From assembly GCA_902766985.1 (NCBI GenBank), contig CACXFP010000273.1, forward strand, positions 1 through 6,130: 6,130 nt of DNA, given 5' to 3'. Shown one piece after another: positions 1-6,130 of this stretch. Source of the DNA: an uncultured Bacteroidia bacterium (GTDB lineage Bacteria > Bacteroidota > Bacteroidia > Bacteroidales > UBA932). The translations under genes were made by a program, and so were the position numbers. Numbering within the stretch: the first letter of the stretch is position 1; every line of letters begins with the position of its first letter. The notes below the pieces were generated by a model. That model made no database searches. It was not told the DNA's origin and was given only the letters and a program-made list of their open reading frames with translations.

Positions 1-1
1 C

Positions 2-2416
2 GGCGTCATCGGAGGAACCGTAGGTAACTTCTACGACATCGAGAACATCGAGGTCCTCAAGGACGCTTCCGCTACCGCAATCTACGGCACCCAGGGCGCC
101 AACGGTGTCATCCTCGTGACCACCAAGAGGCCCCAGGAAGGCACCCACATCACCTTCGACGCAAGGTACAGCACCTCCAGGTTCCGCAAGATGCCGGAGC
201 TCCTCTCCCCGAAGGACTTCTCTTTCGCCTATCGTTCAATCAATGGCCTCAATTCAATTGCTGCAGATGAGGTCGCTGCCATTGAAAACGGAACCAATCC
301 CGGAATCGACTGGATTGACTACTGCTTCCGTCCTTCTTTCAGCCACTCTTATAATCTTAATATATCTGGTGGCAGCAAGAAGACCCAGTATGGCATCATC
401 GGCTCCGCAGGCGGCGGCCATGGCCAGATCAAGAATGCCAACAGCCGCAGTTACAGTGTAAAATCCACTCTCAATGCAGAGCTTTTCCCCTGGCTGACCT
501 TCCGCGGATATGCATACGGCAGCGTAAGCAAGAGCCATAGCAATGGCTTTGGATTCAATGATTTTATAGGCTATTCCCCTATAATGTATGCCCAGGATGA
601 GGACGGTGTCTTCCTTAAGGATCCATATGCCTCGATATTTGCGAATCCCGGCTCTGACCTCTGGGGTGACAACCGAGACAATAAGAGCGGCTCTTTCCAG
701 GGATATGCCAACTTTACATTCAAGATTCTTCCTGAACTCACTTTCTCGACTGAAGGTCTGTACACCGACAACCATAGACGTTACGGAAGATTTACAACAT
801 CAAAACAAACTCCTGGAGATAGCGCAACCGGTACTTTCGAGAGTAGTCAAAGTTATAGCTGGCGTAACATCAACACCCTCAATTACACCAATGATTTTGG
901 TGACCATCATGTGAATCTCACTGCCGCATTTGAACTTACCCAATCAAAGAGCAGCTATACCAGCATCAGCGGTGACGGTCTCGATAATGAGGATATCACT
1001 TACTGGAACATGTCAGCATTCAATTCCAATGGAGTGGGCAACGGATTCAGCAATTCCGGTATGGTTTCATGGATCGGTCGTGCTGTTTACAGCTATCAGG
1101 GCAAGTATTCCGCAACAGCTACCATCCGTGCCGATGCGGCTTCCCAGTTCCGTGACAAATACAAATGGGGATACTTCCCTTCCATCGCAGCTGCATGGAA
1201 CATCGAGAAGGAGAACTTCATCGACAACACCAAGATCCAGCAGTTGAAACTCCGTGCCAGTGTAGGACAGATCGGTAATTCCGGAGTTGATGCCTATACG
1301 GTATACTCAAAGCTTTCTCCCGATTATGCCAGAAACAACACTCTAATGGGATTCTGGCCTGCGACCGTTTCCAATCCCAACGTCCACTGGGAGAAGACCA
1401 CCCAGTACAATGTAGGTGTTGATCTCAGCGTACTCGACCGCAGGGTGAATTTCACCGCCGACGCTTACTACAAGAAGACCACCGACCTCCTGTTCCTCAA
1501 GGAACTCCCTGACTATAATGGAGGCGGTTCCGTATGGACGAACATCGGTGATCTCTCCAACCGCGGACTTGAGTTTACCCTCAACGCCATCCCCGTAAGC
1601 ACCAGGGACTTTAACTGGGAGACCACCTTCACCGCTTCCTACAACAGGACAAAGGTGGACGACCTCGGGGACGTAGAGAGTATCCTCCCCGACTCCGGAC
1701 GTTCCGGAGGCGGACTTTTCGGAGGTAACGGAGTTTTCATCCTCAAGAAAGGGCATAATATAGGAACCTTCTACCTGACCGAGTGGGCAGGGTTCGATAA
1801 TGAAGGCAATAACCTGTATTACAATGTTGTTGATGGAAAGAAAGATGGGAGTACCACTACCAAGTACATGGCCGAGAACCGAATCATGACCGGAAAGGGT
1901 ATTCCTGACTGGATCTTCGGATGGCAGAACACTCTCCGCTGGAGGAACTGGGACCTCGGAATGCTCTTCCGCTTTACCAGCCAGTACAACCGTCTTAATA
2001 TCACGAAGTACCAATATAGCTGCCTTACCGGTCCATATCGTTTCGTAACCGGCAAGGACGCATGGTACCGCGCATGGAACAACGTAAAGGACAAGAGCCA
2101 CGCTCTTTATGCAAACCTTTACAGTTCAAACAACGTCAATACTCCTCAGTCCACCCAGTTCCTCGAGAAGGCCGCGTTCATCCGTCTTCAGAGCCTCTCC
2201 CTTGGTTACCAGATTCCTCAGCAGCTTACCGGTAAGACCAGGATACACGTCTCCCTTGCCGCTGAAAACCTCTTTGTCCTTTCTCCTTACACGGGCCTTG
2301 ATCCTGAAACAGTATCCGAGGTTACCTATGAAGGGTCTGCGGCTGCGTTCGGTCTTGACCGCGGAGCCTTCCCCCTTCCAAGGACTTTCACGGGCATCGT
2401 CCGTTTCGAATTCTAG
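2..2416 (+). CDS. SusC/RagA-family TonB-dependent outer-membrane receptor, 5' truncated by the window edge
   Basis: This is the C-terminal 804 residues of an outer-membrane transporter that, in this family, imports oligosaccharides or peptides with energy from TonB-ExbBD. The frame is open from base 2; the GTG at 116 is an internal valine, not the start. The first ~43 visible residues carry the SusC/RagA signature at the end of the plug domain: DIENIEVLKDASATAIYG (visible residues 12-29), then GANGVILVTTK. The rest is rich in aromatic and alternating polar/hydrophobic residues, as expected of a 22-strand beta-barrel, and it ends in RFEF, the terminal Phe typical of barrel proteins inserted by Bam. 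Family members are usually about 1000-1100 residues, so the signal peptide, the carboxypeptidase-D-like regulatory domain and most of the plug lie outside the window. It is followed after 18-30 bp by the susD-like gene, its expected lipoprotein partner. The substrate cannot be inferred. Base composition varies along the gene, with an AT-richer part around 300-1050. Confidence 0.96.
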   Translation, partial: GVIGGTVGNFYDIENIEVLKDASATAIYGTQGANGVILVTTKRPQEGTHITFDARYSTSRFRKMPELLSPKDFSFAYRSINGLNSIAADEVAAIENGTNPGIDWIDYCFRPSFSHSYNLNISGGSKKTQYGIIGSAGGGHGQIKNANSRSYSVKSTLNAELFPWLTFRGYAYGSVSKSHSNGFGFNDFIGYSPIMYAQDEDGVFLKDPYASIFANPGSDLWGDNRDNKSGSFQGYANFTFKILPELTFSTEGLYTDNHRRYGRFTTSKQTPGDSATGTFESSQSYSWRNINTLNYTNDFGDHHVNLTAAFELTQSKSSYTSISGDGLDNEDITYWNMSAFNSNGVGNGFSNSGMVSWIGRAVYSYQGKYSATATIRADAASQFRDKYKWGYFPSIAAAWNIEKENFIDNTKIQQLKLRASVGQIGNSGVDAYTVYSKLSPDYARNNTLMGFWPATVSNPNVHWEKTTQYNVGVDLSVLDRRVNFTADAYYKKTTDLLFLKELPDYNGGGSVWTNIGDLSNRGLEFTLNAIPVSTRDFNWETTFTASYNRTKVDDLGDVESILPDSGRSGGGLFGGNGVFILKKGHNIGTFYLTEWAGFDNEGNNLYYNVVDGKKDGSTTTKYMAENRIMTGKGIPDWIFGWQNTLRWRNWDLGMLFRFTSQYNRLNITKYQYSCLTGPYRFVTGKDAWYRAWNNVKDKSHALYANLYSSNNVNTPQSTQFLEKAAFIRLQSLSLGYQIPQQLTGKTRIHVSLAAENLFVLSPYTGLDPETVSEVTYEGSAAAFGLDRGAFPLPRTFTGIVRFEF

Positions 2417-2446
2417 AAACTGTCTTGATTTCAAATGCATAAGAAT

Positions 2447-4111
2447 ATGAAAAAGACATTATACACTATTTTGGCCTTGGCCGTCTCCTTCATTGCAGTT
2501 TCATGTAATGACGTCCTTGAAGAAACTCCCAAAGGACAGGTATTGACAAACAGTGCCTTTACCCATTCCACTGATCTTGAGAGCGCTATGGGCGTATTGA
2601 GATACAAAGTAAGCCGGGCCTCTTTCTATGATACACAGTTTGTCCAGGGTGCAATGGGAGACGACTGGGCTACCCATCCAGCATCCAACAAAGCTGCGAT
2701 CCGTGAGTTTGACTGTATGGAGATTTCAACTGGAAACAGTTCTCTCAAACAGGCATGGCATGATATGTGGCTCGTAATCAAAGCTGCCAATTTCATCATC
2801 AACGGCGCTGATCAGACACCTGATGTCTCCGAGGAAGAAATTGCGAGATATGTCAATACGGCCAAGTTCTGGAGAGCCTGGGCATATTTCGACATGGTAC
2901 GTACTTACGGGGCTCTGCCTCTCGTTACCACCCTCGATATTGACTATGGTACCGGCCTTACAAGCGTTGCTGGGATTTACGACCAGATCATAGCCGATTT
3001 CACCGATGCGACGGCCCTTCCTAATCTCAACGAAAATGGCCTTTGCCCTGAGGTGGCTCCGGGGATCAATAACGATCCTAACAGCGGTGCCGCCCATGCC
3101 ATGCTCGCATGCGTCTATCTGAATATGGCCGGATGGCCCCTCAATAAGGGACAGGAGTACTACAAACTTGCAGCACAGGAGTGTGAAAAAGTTATCACTG
3201 GACCTTATTACTACAAGATATATCCGAAATACAGTGATATACATTCCGTAGCATGCAACTGGAATAATACTGAAGCCATCATTAGCGTATATTATGATGA
3301 TCAGGCAACCAATAGTAATGACTCGTCCCTTATGACCCGTGGTGGCATATCAGATTTCCCTGATGGACCGGGAATCGGTGCTTACAATAACACAAGGGGA
3401 GAATACAAGTTCTACTATGACTTCCCTGAGGGACCGCGCAAAGAGGCTGTCTATTATCCTCATTGTATGCAGGATGGCGTCACGGTTCCTTTCTGGGACT
3501 CATCTGTTCCTGAATTGATCCAGTTCCCTTATTTCGGAGAAAAAGGATGGCCCAACAAGGGTGAGTATGCAGGGAAGGAATATAACAAGAGCATAACCTT
3601 TGATCATCAGTGCAATGGTTGGGACATGCAGGCCCATATGCTCATCCGTCTAAGCGAAGTCTATTGCTGGTATGCAGAATGTCTTGCACGTACCGGAGGA
3701 GATCTTGGTAAGGCTGCCGACTATCTCAACCAAGTACGCAATCGTGCAGATGGTGCGGAAACTAATATGTATTCCGCCGGAATGGGAGCAGAGAAGCTTG
3801 CTGAAGCCGCCTACAACGAGCATCGCTGGGAAATCGCCGGCTGGTGGCCGGCTACCCAGTCCTGCTTCAACGATTTGGTCCGCCTGAAAAAACTTGAGGC
3901 GCACTACAACTATCGTAAAAATCCTACCGCATTCAATTTTGGAGGAGAGAATTTCACTGAACCTTATGGTCCTGTTGAAACCTGGGCAGACTGGAGGATG
4001 TTCGTCCCCTATCCCCAGGAGGATGCTCAGCGCAACCCGAACCTCAATGTCGATCCTTCTATGAAGATTACCGATGAGTTCATCAATGGAACTGAAGTTA
4101 TAACTCAATAA
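2447..4111 (+). CDS. SusD/RagB-family outer-membrane lipoprotein
   Basis: This is a surface substrate-binding lipoprotein expected to form the lid over the upstream SusC barrel. Numbering is from ATG 2447 (554 aa). The signal peptide starts MKK, has a hydrophobic core and a lipobox AVSC with lipidated Cys20. An in-frame ATG at 2435 would add MHKN; I prefer 2447 because it gives a standard n-region, but no Shine-Dalgarno sequence decides it. Family landmarks are visible: WRAWAYFDMVRTYGALPL (about residues 142-159), the SusD helix that packs in the TPR-like core; LIRLSEVYCWYAECLARTGG (about 399-418), followed by LNQVRNRA; and EHRWEIAG (458-465) and NDLVRL (475-480), matching the usual ERRWE...DLVR C-terminal motif. 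Length fits the family (about 500-600). Acidic residues after the cysteine (NDVLEE) fit surface export of Bacteroidota lipoproteins. The TPR region should lie in the N-terminal half, the variable ligand-binding loops in the middle. The ligand is unknown. Confidence 0.95.
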   Translation: MKKTLYTILALAVSFIAVSCNDVLEETPKGQVLTNSAFTHSTDLESAMGVLRYKVSRASFYDTQFVQGAMGDDWATHPASNKAAIREFDCMEISTGNSSLKQAWHDMWLVIKAANFIINGADQTPDVSEEEIARYVNTAKFWRAWAYFDMVRTYGALPLVTTLDIDYGTGLTSVAGIYDQIIADFTDATALPNLNENGLCPEVAPGINNDPNSGAAHAMLACVYLNMAGWPLNKGQEYYKLAAQECEKVITGPYYYKIYPKYSDIHSVACNWNNTEAIISVYYDDQATNSNDSSLMTRGGISDFPDGPGIGAYNNTRGEYKFYYDFPEGPRKEAVYYPHCMQDGVTVPFWDSSVPELIQFPYFGEKGWPNKGEYAGKEYNKSITFDHQCNGWDMQAHMLIRLSEVYCWYAECLARTGGDLGKAADYLNQVRNRADGAETNMYSAGMGAEKLAEAAYNEHRWEIAGWWPATQSCFNDLVRLKKLEAHYNYRKNPTAFNFGGENFTEPYGPVETWADWRMFVPYPQEDAQRNPNLNVDPSMKITDEFINGTEVITQ

Positions 4112-4122
4112 TATCTGAAGCA

Positions 4123-5160
4123 ATGAAAACATTGAAATACATTATCCTTGCCGCTGCTGCAGCCTTTGTTTTCGCCGCTTGCAACGACAAAGATCCCAAG
4201 CTCAAGGGGATTGAGTTTGAGGCTATGAGAATTCCATATGGTTATAGGGGAGCTGTCTCTGCTTATCCTAAACCCTGGAACTGTACTGACTATCATTTTA
4301 CATACAAGGTGGCGGACGAATCCATTGTTACCGTAAATGAACTTGGCACACTTGAAACTGAGTGGCTCGGCTCAACTACTATAACAGTATCTTCCGGCTC
4401 ATACTCCGTTGATGTGCCTGTGGAGGTTTACACAGACATCCCGGAGGAGATCTGGTCCTACCAGATTGGTGACATGATCAAGGATAAGTTCTCCGATAAG
4501 CTCACCGGCCTTTGGGAGTTCAATATCAAGACCCCGATGAAGGCCACCGTCGGTGATGACCTCATCCCTCACTATCCTGACGGAAAAGGAGATATCGGTC
4601 CCGTCTCCAACGACGGTTACACGACCGTGTTGGGCTTCCACAACTTCGACGGCGCCATCCTGACCAAGTACAGTTCTTGCTTCGAGTTGAAACATAAGCT
4701 TACTCCGACGATTCCGGGGGCTTGGGCTACTTATACTATCCTGATCGACGCCATGCGTCCCCAGGGGTCCGACAACAAGTACACCACTTTCTTCAGCTAT
4801 GACCCGACCAACGGCTCAGATCAGTACATCTACTGGCGCAAGGATGGTATCTTCCAGTTCGGCGGCGGCGGCTATCGCTCTGGTAACGAATACTTCAGCA
4901 ACGACAAGTGGTTCCGCATCGTCATGGTCAAGGACTGGGTCGGCGGTATCATGAAGGTATTCGCCAATGGTGAGCCTATCTTCTACAAGACGGATCTAAC
5001 CACAGCCGATATTGCCGGATGGTTCCCGTTTGAGACGGTTCTTCTCAATGGCGATAACGACGGAGATGATGCTCCGCTGTACTTCTCCACAGTCGCTGTC
5101 TGGGATAAGATCCTCAGCGATGATGAAATCAAGGCGCTCGGTGCACCTGACGTCTACTAG
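4123..5160 (+). CDS. Lipoprotein with Ig-like (Big_2-type) and LamG/concanavalin A-like regions; candidate surface glycan-binding protein
   Basis: This 345-residue protein has a clear lipoprotein signal: MKTLKY, an Ala-rich core, and lipobox FAAC with Cys20, followed by NDKD, an acidic stretch like those that direct Bacteroidota lipoproteins to the cell surface. Residues ~26-103 resemble a bacterial Ig-like domain: the pattern ADESIVTVNELGTLE...GSTTITV is the usual end of Big_2. Residues ~125-342 resemble a LamG_3-type jelly roll: WFRIVMVKD..GGIMKVFANGEPI (263-286) matches the W-H-x-V..G-x-L-K-x-Y-V-D-G strand pair, and FSTVAVWDKILSDDEIKALG (321-340) matches the closing motif. I see no glycoside-hydrolase catalytic motif, so binding is more likely than catalysis, but a divergent jelly-roll hydrolase is not excluded. 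It starts 11 bp after susD and is the last gene before a terminator, so it is probably co-transcribed with susCD, in the usual position of surface glycan-binding proteins. The domain calls rest on pattern recognition only. Confidence 0.85.
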   Translation: MKTLKYIILAAAAAFVFAACNDKDPKLKGIEFEAMRIPYGYRGAVSAYPKPWNCTDYHFTYKVADESIVTVNELGTLETEWLGSTTITVSSGSYSVDVPVEVYTDIPEEIWSYQIGDMIKDKFSDKLTGLWEFNIKTPMKATVGDDLIPHYPDGKGDIGPVSNDGYTTVLGFHNFDGAILTKYSSCFELKHKLTPTIPGAWATYTILIDAMRPQGSDNKYTTFFSYDPTNGSDQYIYWRKDGIFQFGGGGYRSGNEYFSNDKWFRIVMVKDWVGGIMKVFANGEPIFYKTDLTTADIAGWFPFETVLLNGDNDGDDAPLYFSTVAVWDKILSDDEIKALGAPDVY

Positions 5161-5186
5161 AAGACATACTTCCTCTATCATAATTT

Positions 5187-5222
5187 TCCCGCGGAAAGGA
5201 AATCCTTCCGCGGGATTTTTTT
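5187..5222 (+). terminator. Intrinsic terminator of the susCD-lipoprotein operon
   Basis: A 10-bp perfect stem, TCCCGCGGAA (5187-5196) with TTCCGCGGGA (5206-5215), is extended past a bulged A5197 by GG/CC (5198-5199 with 5204-5205), leaving an AAAT loop. Seven T residues follow (5216-5222). It begins 26 bases after the stop codon of the lipoprotein gene. On the - strand the hairpin is followed by A-rich sequence, so it acts only on + strand transcripts. An exact reverse-complement copy lies at 6084-6118. Confidence 0.93.
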
Positions 5223-5332
5223 GTTGTCTGGCCAACAGGAGAAGCGGTGGATGAGGAATACGATGCCCTTTTTCGTTAAAGAAAACATCTTATAGGAGGG
5301 ATAGAAATATTTAATTTATTATTTGTGAAGAT

Positions 5333-5346
5333 TATACACCTGTATA
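5333..5346. promoter_or_regulatory. Near-perfect 14-bp palindrome, possible operator
   Basis: TATACA (5333-5338) and its reverse complement TGTATA (5341-5346) are separated by CC. Symmetric sites of this size are typical of dimeric helix-turn-helix repressors, and the downstream HicB carries such a domain. The site is about 105 bases upstream of the hicA start, farther than usual for direct autorepression unless the transcript starts near it. The assignment as an operator is inference; AT-rich palindromes of this length also occur by chance. Confidence 0.3.
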
Positions 5347-5435
5347 GCCAAGTCGGCCACAGATTAGATGACGAAATCGTTTCATGTTGACGGATAATGT
5401 AAATTGCATTTCAAAGTGTCATCAAATAGTAGGAA

Positions 5436-5458
5436 ATTTCATATATTTGCCATGAAAT
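5436..5458. promoter_or_regulatory. 7-bp inverted repeat spanning the putative hicA promoter element and start codon
   Basis: ATTTCAT (5436-5442) is the exact reverse complement of ATGAAAT (5452-5458), with a 9-base spacer. The right arm contains the hicA ATG and the spacer holds most of the TAnnTTTG-like element. It could be a HicB operator that blocks the promoter, or, in a longer transcript, a weak hairpin covering the start codon. A further TTTCATG occurs at 5380-5386. Function is inferred only from position. Confidence 0.35.
5442..5449 (+). promoter_or_regulatory. Bacteroidota -7 element (TAnnTTTG) upstream of hicA
   Basis: TATATTTG matches the TAnnTTTG -7 consensus recognised by the primary sigma factor of Bacteroidota. 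No good -33 TTTG box is found about 19-21 bases upstream, so support is partial. Transcription from here would start within a few bases of the hicA ATG at 5452, giving a leaderless or nearly leaderless message. Alternatively the match is by chance and transcription starts farther upstream. Confidence 0.45.
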
Positions 5459-5640
5459 ATACAGAGTTGGAAAAGTGGTTAAGGAGAATTGGATGTTACG
5501 ATACAGGGAGACAAGCCAATGGACATCCGTTATGGTATAGTCCGATCACGGAAGAATTGTTCCGAATGAGCAATCATAGAAACCAGGAGGTCCCACGCGG
5601 GACGTTGCATCGTATAATGAAAGCATCGGGGATAAAGTAA
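5452..5640 (+). CDS. hicA: HicA-family toxin (mRNA interferase)
   Basis: This is a 62-residue member of the HicA (YcfA-like) family, small dsRBD-fold toxins that cleave mRNA and are neutralised by HicB. Visible landmarks are the N-terminal helix KYTELEKWLRRIGCY; the conserved glycine-histidine in NGHPLWYSP, with His25 as the probable catalytic residue in place of the common GSHH; the strand FRMSNH; and the closing motif VPRGTLHRIMKASGI (47-61), matching the family's IPxGTLxxILKxAGI. The full length fits the family. The frame stays open upstream to a TTG at 5404, but the ATG at 5452 places the family's N-terminal helix at the start, so I use it. There is no Shine-Dalgarno sequence. hicB follows after 29 bp on the same strand, the usual toxin-first order. 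It is AT-richer than the susCD operon, in keeping with an acquired module. Confidence 0.9.
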   Translation: MKYTELEKWLRRIGCYDTGRQANGHPLWYSPITEELFRMSNHRNQEVPRGTLHRIMKASGIK

Positions 5641-5669
5641 TTATCATATCTAAACAAAAAGACAGGGGT

Positions 5670-6071
5670 ATGAAAAAGGTTAAGGTATATATTGAGAAAT
5701 CGGAAAATGGCTATTCTGCATATATGGACGATACTCCTCTGAATTATTGCTGTATAGGCGAAGGCCGAACCGTTGAGGAGACTATCGACGATTTCAACAA
5801 GTCGTATATCGGCATCCGTGAATACTTTGAAGAGGAGGGCAGGACTTTTGAAGAAATTGATTACGAATTCTTCTATGATACTGCGAGTTTCCTTCAAGAG
5901 TATTGCAAGGCTTTCAGCTTGGCCGGTCTTGAACGGATAACAGGGGTCAACCAGACCCAACTGGGCCATTATCTTCACGGAAGGCACAAACCCAACCGGA
6001 GGACCATCGAGCGGATTCAGAAGGGAGTGGAGCGTTTCGCTGCGGAATTGACCGCCATCCGCTTCGCATAG
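5670..6071 (+). CDS. hicB: HicB-family antitoxin with C-terminal helix-turn-helix
   Basis: This 133-residue protein is the expected antitoxin for HicA: it binds and blocks the toxin and, through its DNA-binding domain, probably represses the hicAB promoter. The N-terminal ~57 residues fit the partial RNase H-like HicB fold: KVKVYIEKSENGYSAYMDD (3-21), then IGEGRTVEETIDDFNKSY (29-46), corresponding to the family's strand pair and the 'G-x-T-x-E-E-A' helix. The C-terminal part, from AGLERITGVNQTQLGHYL (85-102) through GRHKPNRRTIERIQKGV (104-120), is an Xre/Cro-like helix-turn-helix, with NQTQLGHYL as the likely recognition region. The start at 5670 gives an immediate family-like N-terminus; an AGGGG at 5664-5668 lies too close to the ATG to act as a normal ribosome-binding site. 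No U-tract terminator on the + strand follows it inside the window. Confidence 0.9.
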   Translation: MKKVKVYIEKSENGYSAYMDDTPLNYCCIGEGRTVEETIDDFNKSYIGIREYFEEEGRTFEEIDYEFFYDTASFLQEYCKAFSLAGLERITGVNQTQLGHYLHGRHKPNRRTIERIQKGVERFAAELTAIRFA

Positions 6072-6083
6072 ATTCTTTAAAAG

Positions 6084-6119
6084 AAAAAATCCCGCGGAAG
6101 GATTTCCTTTCCGCGGGAT
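6084..6119 (-). terminator. Intrinsic terminator for a transcript entering from the right on the - strand
   Basis: On the - strand the stem ATCCCGCGGAA/TTCCGCGGGAT (11 bp; outer arms 6089-6099 and 6109-6119) is closed by GG/CC with one bulged base and a 4-base loop, and is followed by six Us (6089-6084, the first of which also closes the stem). On the + strand the hairpin is followed by TAATCATTATGA, not a U-tract, so it is a poor terminator for hicB. It lies 13 bases after the hicB stop codon. This implies a convergent - strand gene just beyond the window. Confidence 0.8.
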
Positions 6120-6130
6120 AATCATTATGA

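Larger units (their letters stand above)
5223..5451. other. Non-coding, AT-rich region between the operon terminator and hicA
   Basis: No open reading frame of convincing size or family resemblance is present on either strand, and I recognise no tRNA, riboswitch or other structured RNA. It is clearly richer in A and T than the operon to its left, especially 5281-5345 and 5395-5450. Besides the two inverted repeats and the promoter-like element listed separately, there is TATTATTTG at 5317-5325, which has one base too many to be a TAnnTTTG element. The region presumably carries the control signals of hicAB. Confidence 0.6.
5187..6118. repeat. 35-base perfect inverted repeat bracketing the hicAB pair (arms 5187-5221 and 6084-6118)
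   Basis: The arm 5187-5221 (hairpin plus six Ts) is the exact reverse complement of 6084-6118 (six As plus hairpin), including the asymmetric 9-base loop region AGGAAATCC/GGATTTCCT. Similarity continues outward with a small gap: TCATAAT occurs at 5178-5184 on the + strand and at 6130-6124 on the - strand. Each arm is itself a terminator hairpin, so the simplest reading is one terminator type reused in this genome in opposite orientations. The 862-base interior holds only the hicA-hicB module and its upstream region. Confidence 0.9.

Noticed and set aside
254..775. Open frame of 173 codons on the - strand inside the susC-like gene
   Set aside because: Same reason: antisense to strongly conserved coding sequence, with no recognisable domain.
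1343..2101. Open frame of 252 codons on the - strand inside the susC-like gene
   Set aside because: It lies wholly opposite a well-supported SusC coding sequence and its translation resembles no family; it is a by-product of the codon pattern of the + strand gene.
5251..5295. Tiny + strand frame MRNTMPFFVKENIL with a purine-rich stretch upstream
   Set aside because: Only 14 codons, no family resemblance and no promoter evidence; frames this short arise by chance.
5590..5603. Short hairpin GTCCC-ACGC-GGGAC inside hicA
   Set aside because: The stem is only 5 bp and falls in the conserved VPRGTL motif, so coding constraint explains it well enough.
5613..5618. TATAAT inside hicA as a possible promoter for hicB
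   Set aside because: It fits the enterobacterial sigma-70 -10 box, not the Bacteroidota TAnnTTTG element, and has no matching upstream box; it also lies within conserved HicA coding sequence.
5187..6118. CRISPR array or insertion-sequence ends as an explanation for the repeated hairpins
   Set aside because: There are only two copies, inverted, about 860 bases apart, with no transposase between them and no target-site duplication seen; each copy has the form of an intrinsic terminator.
5574..6125. Open frame of 183 codons on the - strand across hicB and the right-hand hairpin
   Set aside because: It runs through the terminator hairpin and is antisense to hicB and the end of hicA, both of which match known families.

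Overview
The window looks like a chromosomal segment of a Bacteroidota (order Bacteroidales) bacterium, probably from a gut, rumen or similar host-associated community. The evidence is an adjacent SusC-type TonB-dependent receptor and SusD-type lipoprotein, spaced lipobox signal peptides with acidic residues after the cysteine, no clear Shine-Dalgarno sequences before the main genes, and one TAnnTTTG promoter-like element. The genus cannot be told from this sequence.

Left and centre (2-5222): the 3' end of a polysaccharide-utilisation-type operon, all on the + strand. It holds a susC-like gene cut off by the left edge (804 codons visible), a complete susD-like gene, and a third lipoprotein gene with an Ig-like (Big_2-type) region followed by a LamG/concanavalin A-like region. 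The gaps are 18 bp (30 bp to the preferred SusD start) and 11 bp, and a strong intrinsic terminator follows the third gene. By family knowledge, SusC is the outer-membrane transporter, SusD its substrate-binding lid, and the third protein sits where surface glycan-binding proteins are usually encoded. No enzyme of carbohydrate breakdown is visible, so the substrate cannot be named.

Right (5223-6130): a short AT-rich non-coding stretch with two small inverted repeats and a promoter-like element, then a hicA-hicB type II toxin-antitoxin pair. HicA is a small mRNA interferase. HicB has the partial RNase H-like antitoxin fold plus a C-terminal helix-turn-helix, so it probably represses its own operon.

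The most notable structure is that the terminator after the lipoprotein gene recurs as a perfect 35-base reverse complement after hicB. The two copies bracket the hicAB pair. The second copy has its U-tract on the - strand, so it should stop a transcript coming from beyond the right edge. I found no convincing evidence of an undescribed system; the gene content is of known families.
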